28,457 nt of DNA, taken from positions 1 through 28,457 of the forward strand of contig JBHPFQ010000006.1 of NCBI GenBank assembly GCA_042571625.1, given 5' to 3'. The notes under the pieces were generated by a model. That model had not been told where the DNA came from, made no database searches, and saw only the letters and a program-made list of their open reading frames with translations. The position numbers and the translations under genes are program-made. Shown here one piece after another: positions 21,052-28,457 of this stretch (position 1 is the stretch's first letter; every line of letters starts with the position of its first letter). Source of the stretch: JBHPFQ01 sp042571625 (GTDB taxonomy: Bacteria > Patescibacteriota > Minisyncoccia > Portnoybacterales > UBA2143).

Positions 21052-22079
21052 AAACTTATTTCTCCCCCGCCCAAACAGACTTCTTTGTCATAAAATACAG
21101 CCCATTGGCCAGGAGCAATTGATTTTTGCAATTTATTAAAAACTAATTTTAAATTGTTATTTTTTGGCGGATATAAAACAGCAGATACCGAAAAATTCCT
21201 ATAACGCAACTTAATCTTAATTTTTATTTTTTTCTTAATAATTTTGCCTGAAATAAAATTATAATTTTTTATAAATATAGTTTTATTATACAAAGCAGGA
21301 TCTTTATCATTATTAGTTATTATAAGACAATTTCTATTTTTATCAAAATTTACTACTCGCCAAGGTCCACTTGATAAATTAATCCCTTTCCTCTGTCCAA
21401 TTGTATAAAAATGCAAACCCTTATGTTCACCTAAAATATTGCCTTGCGTATCAACGATTTTGCCTGGTTTTTCTTTAATTTCTTGCTTAATAATTTTTTG
21501 AGAATCAAAACATAAATCTTGGCTTTGTTTTTGTTCCGATAGAAAATTTAACTTATTCTTTTTTGCTATTTGATAAACCTGCTTCTTTGTATAATCCCCT
21601 AATGGAAAAATAATATTTTTAAGATAATCTTGATTTAACAAACAAAGAAAATAACTTTGATCTTTTGTTTTATCTTTGGCTTTTAGCAATTCATATTTGC
21701 CAGTTTTATCCTCTCTAATTCTAGCATAATGACCTGTTGCAATAAGCTTAATCCCTTTTCTTTTAGCAAACTCAAATAATTTTTTAAACTTAAAATTTTT
21801 GTTGCAAAATACACAAGGATTTGGTGTTTGTTTATTCTTTAATGTTTCTAAAAAATATTTAATTACTCTATTTCTAAATTCTTTTTGGCAATCCACAATA
21901 TAAAAAGGAATATCAAGCTTTTCACAAACTTTTTTAGAATTTTTAATTCCGCGTTCCCAATAAGCAAATTTTAAAAAAACTCCAAAAGGAACAAAGCCCT
22001 GCTGTTTTAATAAAAGCAGGGCTATTGATGAATCCACACCGCCGGATAAACCAACGACTATTTTTCTTCTGTCAGGCAT
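21048..22079 (-). CDS. mnmA: tRNA 2-thiouridylase MnmA
   Basis: MnmA thiolates U34 of tRNA-Lys, -Glu and -Gln. The PP-loop GLSGGVDSS is at 10-18, NPCVFCN places the catalytic Cys at 92, and SQDLCFD gives the persulfide-forming Cys190. ATGHYAR and GQRKGI are also present. At 343 residues it is slightly shorter than E. coli MnmA (368). It is coupled to the redox fusion gene by an ATGA overlap, so sulfur and thiol functions are transcribed together. No cysteine desulfurase is seen here. Confidence 0.96.
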   Translation of the reverse strand: MPDRRKIVVGLSGGVDSSIALLLLKQQGFVPFGVFLKFAYWERGIKNSKKVCEKLDIPFYIVDCQKEFRNRVIKYFLETLKNKQTPNPCVFCNKNFKFKKLFEFAKRKGIKLIATGHYARIREDKTGKYELLKAKDKTKDQSYFLCLLNQDYLKNIIFPLGDYTKKQVYQIAKKNKLNFLSEQKQSQDLCFDSQKIIKQEIKEKPGKIVDTQGNILGEHKGLHFYTIGQRKGINLSSGPWRVVNFDKNRNCLIITNNDKDPALYNKTIFIKNYNFISGKIIKKKIKIKIKLRYRNFSVSAVLYPPKNNNLKLVFNKLQKSIAPGQWAVFYDKEVCLGGGEISL

Positions 22080-22086
22080 TTAATAA

Positions 22087-22905
22087 CTAATTGATTTCGT
22101 AAGTAATACTAACCGATACTTCAATCTTATTTTCTCCAGTTTCAATTTCCGGTGCAACAGCTCCTCCGCCTCCAATTCCGAGTCCTTCAGTCATTGCGAA
22201 ATCCATATTTTTATAAATAGGAGCTCCTCCACCTTCGCTAAAATTAGTTATCCTAACTAATCTTATGCCTAATTGACCTGCTAATTCCTTTGCTTTATCT
22301 TTTACCTTATTAATCGCTTGTTCTCGCGCCTCTTTCAAAAGCTCATCTTGCTTATCAATAGAAAATTGCAAATTGCCAACCTGATTAGCACCAGCATCAG
22401 TCGCGCCTTGAATTAGCTCTCCTGTTTTTTCTAATTCTCTTATCTTAACTTGCAATGTCTGTCGAACTTCATAACCAGTTAAAACCCTCTTTTCAATTGA
22501 ATAACTTCTTGAGTCAGGATATTCATATATAGGAAAGATATTAAAATTAGTTGTTTTTAAATCACTTTTATTCACTCCTGCTTTTTTAAGATATTCGCTA
22601 ATTTTATTAATTTTTTCAGTATTTTGGCTCATTGCTGATGTTACAGTTTTTGATTCTGTAATAACAGAAACATTAATCAACGCCAAATCTGGCTTAGCAT
22701 AAATCTCAGCGCTGTCAGAAACAGTAATTGTATTCTTGGTTTCTATTTCCTGACCGATATACCTTCCCTGTTTAATTTTATTACTAATTCCAAAAATAGT
22801 TGAAATTATAATAACAATTAAAAGAATCATTATTAATCCAATTAAGCAAGCCAAAATACAATGAACATGCTTACTATTTTTTACATCTAATTTTTTTCTA
22901 AACAT
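22087..22905 (-). CDS. SIMPL-domain protein (DUF541/YggE-like)
   Basis: This is a 272-residue membrane-anchored protein. A transmembrane helix at about 18-40 is followed by an extracytoplasmic SIMPL domain. It has the family pattern VSDSAEIYAKPDLALINVSV, then repeated Gln/Lys-rich amphipathic helices, LTGYEVRQTLQVKIREL, KVKDKAKELAGQLGIRLV and the end VSVSITYEIN. A Gly/Ala-rich loop lies near 235-252. E. coli YggE of this family is linked to oxidative stress, but the biochemical role is unknown. It overlaps the upstream gene by eight bases. Confidence 0.88.
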   Translation of the reverse strand: MFRKKLDVKNSKHVHCILACLIGLIMILLIVIIISTIFGISNKIKQGRYIGQEIETKNTITVSDSAEIYAKPDLALINVSVITESKTVTSAMSQNTEKINKISEYLKKAGVNKSDLKTTNFNIFPIYEYPDSRSYSIEKRVLTGYEVRQTLQVKIRELEKTGELIQGATDAGANQVGNLQFSIDKQDELLKEAREQAINKVKDKAKELAGQLGIRLVRITNFSEGGGAPIYKNMDFAMTEGLGIGGGGAVAPEIETGENKIEVSVSITYEIN

Positions 22906-23347
22906 TGTTTTTTTCTCCTATTTTTATTTCTTCTTCCTTTCTATCTTTTTTAATAACGCTCCAATGATAAAGATATAAAGGCAAGCCTACTAAAATAAAC
23001 GATGAATTAGTCGCAGCATCCCTATGTCTTTGAACTCTAACATAATCTATTTTCTCTTGTTCTTGATACTTTGCTAGCCATCCTTTTAAAGCACTTATTT
23101 CTTCGTCTGTTAATTTATCTGTCAATTCTTTGTCATCCTGCCTTTCAATTAATTTTTCAGGTTCAATAGAACAAGGCACAAACATTGTCCTTTCATAATT
23201 TTGGTCTTTTTCAGCTTCAGTAAAAACATAAACTTTTAATCCCATATCAATAAACCTAATTGCTCCAACAATTAAGAATACTAATCCTAGCAAAGCAAAT
23301 AAATATAAATAAATTGTTCTTATAAATGGCGAATATTTTTTTGGCAT
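22898..23347 (-). CDS. Two-helix membrane protein of unknown function
   Basis: This 149-residue protein has membrane segments at about 11-32 and 116-130 with an acidic domain between (DDKELTDKLTDEEISALKGW). I recognise no family. It is coupled to the SIMPL gene by an eight-base overlap and follows hppA by 26 bases, so it may act with the SIMPL protein at the membrane. Confidence 0.7.
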   Translation of the reverse strand: MPKKYSPFIRTIYLYLFALLGLVFLIVGAIRFIDMGLKVYVFTEAEKDQNYERTMFVPCSIEPEKLIERQDDKELTDKLTDEEISALKGWLAKYQEQEKIDYVRVQRHRDAATNSSFILVGLPLYLYHWSVIKKDRKEEEIKIGEKNNV

Positions 23348-23373
23348 ATGTTTTTGTCTTTTTAATTATTTAA

Positions 23374-25368
23374 TTATAACAACGGCGCAATAATCAAAGC
23401 GACTATTGCCATTAATTTTAACAAAATATTTAAAGAAGGCCCAGCAGTATCTTTAAATGGATCGCCAACAGTATCTCCAACAACAGCTGCTTTATGCGCG
23501 TCAGAACCTTTTCCTCCAAAATTTCCTGCTTCAATAAATTTCTTTGCATTATCCCACGCACCTCCAGAATTAGACATTGTTATCGCTAAAAGAAATCCAG
23601 TAACAATAGAGCCGGCAAGAAGACCTGCTAAAGCAGCAGAGCCAAGATAAAAACCAACAAATACAGGAGCTAAAATACTTAATACAGACGGCATAACCAT
23701 TTGTCTCAAAGCTGCGCCAGTACTGATACTTATACACTTTTTATAATCCGGCTTTGCTTTGCCTTCCATAATCCCTTTAATAGTCCGAAATTGATATCTT
23801 ACTTCCTCAACCATAGACATAGCTGCTTTCCCAACAGCTTTCAAAGCAAAAGAACAAAATAAAAATGGCATTAATCCACCTAAGAAAAGTCCAATAACCA
23901 CTCTATAATTCATCAAATCAATAAAAGGAAGTTTAACCACCTGTCCATAACTTATCATCAAAACTAAAGCAGTCAAAGCAGCCGCGCCAATAGCAAATCC
24001 CTTGCCAATCGCTGCAGTAGTATTACCAACCGAATCTAAGTTTTCTGCGCGTTCGCGAACATCAGCTCCCATTTCAGCCATTTCGGCAATACCAGCTGCA
24101 TTATCAACAACAGGGCCAAAAGTATCAGTAGCTAAAGTCATTCCAAGCGTAGAAAGCATTCCAACCGCGGCAATAGCAATACCGTAAATCTGACTCCATT
24201 GATAAGCATAAAAAATAGCTATGCAAATAATAATAACTGGAATAAACGTACTGTATAATCCTAAAGCAAAACCAGAAATAATATTAGTTCCCGCACCTGT
24301 TTGAGCAGCCTCTGCTACGCCCCTAGTAGAACTATATTTATCAGAAGTATAATATTCCGTAATCAAGCCAATACATAAACCAGCTAATAATCCAGTCAAA
24401 AATGATTTAAAAATAGACATCCCAAAACCAAGATATTGTATTAAATAATAAGCGCTTATACCCATTAAGATAGTTGAAAGCCACATTCCGCGATTTAAAA
24501 CTTTTTGCCCTGAAGCTCCAGGCATATAAGCAGCTTCTTCTTTATTCAATCTATTTGAGCTAAACTTCACAAAAATATTACTAATCAAGCTAACAGCAAT
24601 TCCAACAGCAGCCAAAAGCATTGGTAAAAGAATTCCCTTGTTCCCTACAGCTACTACCGAACCAATAACCATTGCCGCGATAATGCTATCAACATAACTT
24701 TCAAAAAGATCCGCTCCCATTCCAGACACATCACCAACATTATCTCCGACATTATCAGCAATCACCGCTGGATTTCTAGGATCGTCTTCTGGAATGCCCT
24801 GTTCTACCTTTCCAACTAAATCCGCTCCAACATCAGCCGCCTTGGTAAAAATTCCTCCACCAACTCGTGCAAATAAAGCCACGCTTGAAGCTCCAAATCC
24901 AAAACCATAAATAATATTCGGATCTTCAAAAATAATATAAAGAATAGTAATTCCTAAAAGACCCAATCCAACCACGCTTAAAGCCATTACACTTCCGCTA
25001 CTAAAAGCAGTGTTAAGTCCAGATTTTAAATCTTTTTTTAAATTTTCAGCTGTACGAACATTAGCAATTGTAGCTACTCTCATGCCAATCTGGCCTGATA
25101 AAGCGCTCAAAACAGCTCCAAAAATAAAAGCGTAAGCTATTTTATAATTAAGAAAATATAAAAGAAATCCAGCAGCTATTATAACAAAAACAGCTAGAAT
25201 CTGATATTCTTTATTTAAGAAAGTCATTGCGCCTTCACGTATTATCTTACTAATACGATCTGCTTTTTCAGATTCAACTTTCTGCTTTTTAATCTGCCAT
25301 GCTAAAAACCCGGCAAATATTAAAGCGATTATCGGAACACCTAAACAAAAATATATTTGAGTTGACAT
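23374..25368 (-). CDS. hppA: Membrane-bound proton/sodium-pumping pyrophosphatase
   Basis: This enzyme hydrolyses pyrophosphate and pumps H+ or Na+ outward. There are about 16 membrane helices over 664 residues. The active-site motifs are DVGADLVGKVE (179-189), DNVGDNVGD (205-213) and, near the C-terminus, the GDTVGDPFKDTAGPS motif. GNTTAA at 448-453 has Ala where K+-independent forms have Lys, so it is probably K+-dependent. H+ versus Na+ cannot be told by eye. An AAGGAGGAG (25391-25399) is 22 bases before the ATG, unusually far, with in-frame stops between. It starts a run of six closely spaced genes. Confidence 0.96.
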   Translation of the reverse strand: MSTQIYFCLGVPIIALIFAGFLAWQIKKQKVESEKADRISKIIREGAMTFLNKEYQILAVFVIIAAGFLLYFLNYKIAYAFIFGAVLSALSGQIGMRVATIANVRTAENLKKDLKSGLNTAFSSGSVMALSVVGLGLLGITILYIIFEDPNIIYGFGFGASSVALFARVGGGIFTKAADVGADLVGKVEQGIPEDDPRNPAVIADNVGDNVGDVSGMGADLFESYVDSIIAAMVIGSVVAVGNKGILLPMLLAAVGIAVSLISNIFVKFSSNRLNKEEAAYMPGASGQKVLNRGMWLSTILMGISAYYLIQYLGFGMSIFKSFLTGLLAGLCIGLITEYYTSDKYSSTRGVAEAAQTGAGTNIISGFALGLYSTFIPVIIICIAIFYAYQWSQIYGIAIAAVGMLSTLGMTLATDTFGPVVDNAAGIAEMAEMGADVRERAENLDSVGNTTAAIGKGFAIGAAALTALVLMISYGQVVKLPFIDLMNYRVVIGLFLGGLMPFLFCSFALKAVGKAAMSMVEEVRYQFRTIKGIMEGKAKPDYKKCISISTGAALRQMVMPSVLSILAPVFVGFYLGSAALAGLLAGSIVTGFLLAITMSNSGGAWDNAKKFIEAGNFGGKGSDAHKAAVVGDTVGDPFKDTAGPSLNILLKLMAIVALIIAPLL

Positions 25369-25408
25369 ATTTTAATTATATTAATTATATCTCCTCCTTA
25401 ATAATTGT

Positions 25409-25437
25409 ATTATTGCATATTTGTTTTTATTTGTCTA
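25409..25437 (-). promoter_or_regulatory. Putative hppA operon promoter
   Basis: TAGACA (25432-25437) and AATAAT (25409-25414) on the minus strand are 17 bases apart, each one base from consensus. The promoter lies directly past the stop of the permease gene at 25445. The leader would be about 34 nt and would contain the AAGGAGGAG. Confidence 0.6.
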
Positions 25438-25444
25438 TCAAAAC

Positions 25445-26701
25445 TTACTTCCTCAACGCATCAATTGGATCTAATTTTGCCGCTTTGAACGCTGGATATA
25501 TACCGAAAATAAGACCAATAGCTGTAGCCACGATAAACGCTGCCACAACCGCCAGCCACGAAATTACCAATGGCCAGTCCAATCCTTGCCCTCTTGCGAT
25601 AATTCCACCGATTAAAGACATTGAAATGCCAATAACAATTCCAATAAATCCGCCAAGACAAGTTATAATAATACTCTCAATTAAAAATTGCAAAAGAATA
25701 TTTTTTGAGCTGGCTCCAAGCGCTTTGCGCAATCCAATTTCATGAGTTCGTTCGCTCACAGACACAAACATAATATTCATAATTCCAACTCCACCAACAA
25801 TCAAAGATATAGTAGCCAAAAATCCAAGAAGCAAATTCAAAATCATAGAAACATCATTAACTCCCTCTAATATTTCTGTCATAGTTATAATCTGAAAATC
25901 ATCTTTATCTGGATCGCTAATATTATGATTACGCCGCAAAAGCCGGCTTATTCCTTCAATCGCTTGCGGGAAATAACTTGGATCTTTAACCATTAATACT
26001 ATTTCTGAAATATAATCAATACCCATCACTTCCTTGAGAGCTGTTTCAATAGGAATATATAGAAAATCAGCAGAATCAATTCCTCCAAATGATGATAATC
26101 CTTCAATATCTATTATTCCTATAATTTTAAAATTTTGTCCTTTTACCTTTATTTTTTTACCAATCGGATCTGTTTTTTCAAAAAGCTTTTCAGCTAATTT
26201 ATTACCTAGCACAGCTACTTTTGCTAAACTCCTATCTTCATCTTCTGTAAAAAAACGACCTTTTGACACTTTAGCAATCTTGTAAACATTAACAAAATCT
26301 GGATTACATCCATAAATAAATGTTTTTTTCTCGTTTTTCCCATATGAAATCCATTCCTGACCAAGAACCTGCCCGCTAATAGATTCTATATATGGAAATC
26401 TTGTCTTATCTCTCATATCTTTAATATCAGATGTTTTTAAAGTTGTTACCTTAATCCCACGAACCATTGAGACCATAGATCCAATTTCGCCAGCTCCTGG
26501 AACCTTAATAGCTATATCAAGCATATTTGGACCAAACGCTTCTATTTGATTTGTTACATATGCTTTCAATCCCTGGCCTAAAGATAAAATAACAACAACA
26601 GCGCTCACACCAATAACAATTCCAACAATAGAAAAAATAGCGCGAAGCTTATTCGCTTTTAATGCTATTATTGATTGTTTGAAAATTGATAATAATCTCA
26701 T
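25445..26701 (-). CDS. MacB-type ABC transporter permease (second)
   Basis: This is a 418-residue permease. A first membrane helix at about 20-45 (LRAIFSIVGIVIGVSAVVVI) is followed by a periplasmic MacB-type domain (about 50-280) and three helices of the FtsX domain, with GGVGIMNIMFVSVSERTHEI and the end PIDALRK. It is a clear paralogue of the permease directly upstream and starts one base after that gene's stop. The pair probably forms a heterodimer with the ATPase. Such exporters move peptides, antibiotics or lipoproteins; the substrate is unknown here. Confidence 0.93.
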   Translation of the reverse strand: MRLLSIFKQSIIALKANKLRAIFSIVGIVIGVSAVVVILSLGQGLKAYVTNQIEAFGPNMLDIAIKVPGAGEIGSMVSMVRGIKVTTLKTSDIKDMRDKTRFPYIESISGQVLGQEWISYGKNEKKTFIYGCNPDFVNVYKIAKVSKGRFFTEDEDRSLAKVAVLGNKLAEKLFEKTDPIGKKIKVKGQNFKIIGIIDIEGLSSFGGIDSADFLYIPIETALKEVMGIDYISEIVLMVKDPSYFPQAIEGISRLLRRNHNISDPDKDDFQIITMTEILEGVNDVSMILNLLLGFLATISLIVGGVGIMNIMFVSVSERTHEIGLRKALGASSKNILLQFLIESIIITCLGGFIGIVIGISMSLIGGIIARGQGLDWPLVISWLAVVAAFIVATAIGLIFGIYPAFKAAKLDPIDALRK

Positions 26702-27934
26702 TTATTCATACCTTAACGCTTTGATCGGATTTAATTTTGAAGCTCGATATGCTGGCCATAATCCAAAAATCAATCCAATGCTCACCGCCATTAAAACAGA
26801 AATAATTATAGGCATCAACGTAATTACAAATTTCCAATTATAACCGAAATAGTTAACTCCAAAACTAATTAACCAAGCTATTATAACTCCTAAAACGATC
26901 CCAAGCGCTCCGCCAATAGAAGTTAAAAAAACGCTTTCTATTAAAAACTGCGTTAAAATAGAACTTTTCTTTGCTCCTAAAGATTTTCTCAAACCGATTT
27001 CTCTAGTCCTCTCATTAACAGAAACAAACATAATATTCATAATCCCAACTCCTCCAACAATTAAAGATATCCCCGCCACCATTGCTAAAAATAAACTTAA
27101 AGCCAAAGTAACAGACCCAAGCATATCTAATGCTTGGGCGGTACTCCTTACTGAAAAATCATCCTTAGCAGGATCGCTTATATTATGGCGATGGCGAAGT
27201 ATATTTTCACTTTGAGAAATTACTAAATTTACATTTTCTTCTTTATCAACCTTCCCACGCAAAAAAGCAACATGATCAATACCTAAAAGAATTTTCTGAG
27301 CTGTTCTTACAGGAATAAAAATCTGTTCATCATTATTCTGAAAACCAGAAGCGCCCCTCTCCTCCATTACTCCAACTATTTTAAAACTTACTTGATTTAT
27401 TTTTATTCTTTTCCCAAGAGCATTATCTATCCCAAAAAAATCTTTTTTAACTTCGCTTCCAAGAACAGCTACTCTAGCCAAGCTATCTACTTCTTCCTGT
27501 CTAAAAAAACGACCTGAACTAACAGAAGTATCTTCAACATTTATATAAGAATAAGATACGCCAAGATAATTCAAATCCTTACTTTTATTTTCAAAGCTTG
27601 CTATTCCCTGCCCAGAAACATAAGGAGAAACAGCTATAAAATGAGGTAATTGTTCTAATGCCAAAGCATCTTCATATGTTAAAGTAGTTATTTCAATTCC
27701 CATTGCAGCAGCAGGAGGACCCTGATCTCCTCCTCCGCCAGCCATTATTCCAACTATATTTGAACCCATTGCTTCAATCTGCCCTACTACAAATTGCTCC
27801 GCGCTAGCTCCAACAGCCATAACTGAAATTACTGCTGAAACACCAATTATAATTCCAAGCATTGTTAAAAAAGAACGGCCTTTTTGTAAAAACAAATTCC
27901 GCCAGGAATATTTTAAAGTATCAATAATATACAT
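26702..27934 (-). CDS. MacB-type ABC transporter permease (first)
   Basis: This 410-residue protein has the same architecture as its neighbour: a helix at about 20-44, a periplasmic domain to about 280, and three C-terminal helices with GGVGIMNIMFVSVNERTREI and NPIKALRYE. The Gly/Pro-rich stretch GGGGDQGPPAAAMG near 67-80 is not in the paralogue. It starts ten bases after the ATPase stop. No adaptor (MacA-like) gene is visible, but the operon continues beyond the window edge. Confidence 0.93.
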   Translation of the reverse strand: MYIIDTLKYSWRNLFLQKGRSFLTMLGIIIGVSAVISVMAVGASAEQFVVGQIEAMGSNIVGIMAGGGGDQGPPAAAMGIEITTLTYEDALALEQLPHFIAVSPYVSGQGIASFENKSKDLNYLGVSYSYINVEDTSVSSGRFFRQEEVDSLARVAVLGSEVKKDFFGIDNALGKRIKINQVSFKIVGVMEERGASGFQNNDEQIFIPVRTAQKILLGIDHVAFLRGKVDKEENVNLVISQSENILRHRHNISDPAKDDFSVRSTAQALDMLGSVTLALSLFLAMVAGISLIVGGVGIMNIMFVSVNERTREIGLRKSLGAKKSSILTQFLIESVFLTSIGGALGIVLGVIIAWLISFGVNYFGYNWKFVITLMPIIISVLMAVSIGLIFGLWPAYRASKLNPIKALRYE

Positions 27935-27944
27935 TGATCAAAAT

Positions 27945-28457
27945 TTATTTAATTATCCCGTATTTAGCTAATTTTTGTTTTTCAACAACTTTATCAGAAA
28001 TTAATTTTCCATCTTTTAGCTCTATAACTCTTTTAGCACATATTGCTATATCGCTTTCATGAGTGACCATAATAATAGTATTGCCTTCATCATTCAAATT
28101 CTGCAAAATTTCCATTACTTCCTGACCTGATTTACTATCTAAATTTCCTGTTGGTTCATCAGCTAAAATTAAGAGAGGATTATTCATTAGCGCTCTAACA
28201 ATAGCAACTCTTTGCTGTTCTCCTCCAGATAATTGATTTGGCTTATGATCCATTCTATGGGAAAGCCCTAACTTATCCAAAAGCTCTTTTGCCCTATGTT
28301 CAGATTTCTTCCTATCTAATTTTGGTGTATAAATAGTCGGAAGTAAAACATTATCCAAAACACTTGTTCTTTGAAGAAGATTATATGCCTGAAAAACAAA
28401 ACCGACTTTCTGATTCCTTATTTCTGCAAGCTTTTCATCATCAAACTCGCTAACTTC
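27945..28457 (-). CDS. ABC transporter ATP-binding protein (MacB/LolD type), 5' end outside window
   Basis: The reading frame is open to the window edge, giving 170 residues without the Walker A part. Visible are the Q-loop VGFVFQAYNLL, the signature LSGGEQQRVAIVRAL, Walker B LLILADEPTGNLD and the H-loop VTHES. EPTGNLDS is typical of the MacB/LolD/FtsE subgroup. It energises the two permeases that follow. Confidence 0.95.
   Translation of the reverse strand, partial: EVSEFDDEKLAEIRNQKVGFVFQAYNLLQRTSVLDNVLLPTIYTPKLDRKKSEHRAKELLDKLGLSHRMDHKPNQLSGGEQQRVAIVRALMNNPLLILADEPTGNLDSKSGQEVMEILQNLNDEGNTIIMVTHESDIAICAKRVIELKDGKLISDKVVEKQKLAKYGIIK

Noticed and set aside
1..28457. CRISPR array, prophage or toxin-antitoxin/defence system
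   Set aside because: No regularly spaced repeats, Cas, integrase, phage structural or toxin-like genes were seen on either strand. Apart from the left 3.8 kb the window is housekeeping DNA.

Overview
The window is AT-rich, gene-dense bacterial DNA. It most resembles a member of the Patescibacteria (Candidate Phyla Radiation, Parcubacteria-like). The evidence is a set of reduced translation factors (a 149-residue EF-Ts and an RF1 without its N-terminal domain), a MurF with almost nothing before its P-loop, six tRNA genes none of which encodes CCA, mixed Shine-Dalgarno and leaderless starts, and a 297-residue protein of a type I associate with this group. The taxonomic call is inference; there is no rRNA gene to settle it. 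Nearly all genes lie on the minus strand. Only rpmE, prfA and trpS are on plus.

Layout, left to right. Positions 1-3861 are an accessory region. It holds a secreted beta-propeller protein flanked by two copies of a 48-bp promoter-like repeat, about 660 bases without a gene but rich in inverted repeats, and the 297-residue orphan gene with its own promoter, leader hairpin and upstream ORF. Positions 3862-8760 hold tRNA-Glu and a division/cell-wall (dcw) cluster read mraZ-rsmH-ftsL-ftsI-murF from a near-consensus promoter with MraZ-type boxes. Positions 8777-11054 hold a flippase-like membrane protein, a small membrane protein, tRNA-Val and a winged-helix protein. Positions 11095-13976 hold rplJ-rplL behind an L10 leader, then mltG and uppS. 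Positions 13986-16538 hold one long translation operon: rpsB-tsf-TPR protein-tRNA-Thr-tRNA-Tyr-tRNA-Thr-rpmG-tRNA-Trp, ending in a hairpin terminator. From 16542 rpmE-prfA-trpS run the other way from a divergent promoter. Positions 18505-25437 look like an operon hppA-orf-SIMPL-mnmA-thioredoxin/CcdA fusion-phosphohexomutase. Positions 25445-28457 hold a MacB-type ABC exporter, two permeases and a partial ATPase.

How the genes work together. Much of the window builds the envelope: UppS makes the lipid carrier, MurF finishes the UDP-muramyl pentapeptide, FtsI and FtsL act at the septum, and MltG trims glycan strands. Much of the rest is translation: S2, EF-Ts, L10, L12, L31, L33, RF1, TrpRS, MnmA and six tRNAs. 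The pyrophosphatase would recover energy from the pyrophosphate released by these pathways.

Most interesting signals: (1) a twin-hairpin element present in three places, two of them directly at a tRNA 3' end, with base changes that preserve pairing; (2) an L10 leader whose closing stem competes with a hairpin plus T-run abutting the rplJ start codon; (3) facing promoters that appear to give leaderless rpsB and rpmE mRNAs; (4) RF1 lacking domain 1; (5) a UppS with changed substrate and metal ligands; (6) the 297-residue gene whose 3' end switches abruptly to high GC.
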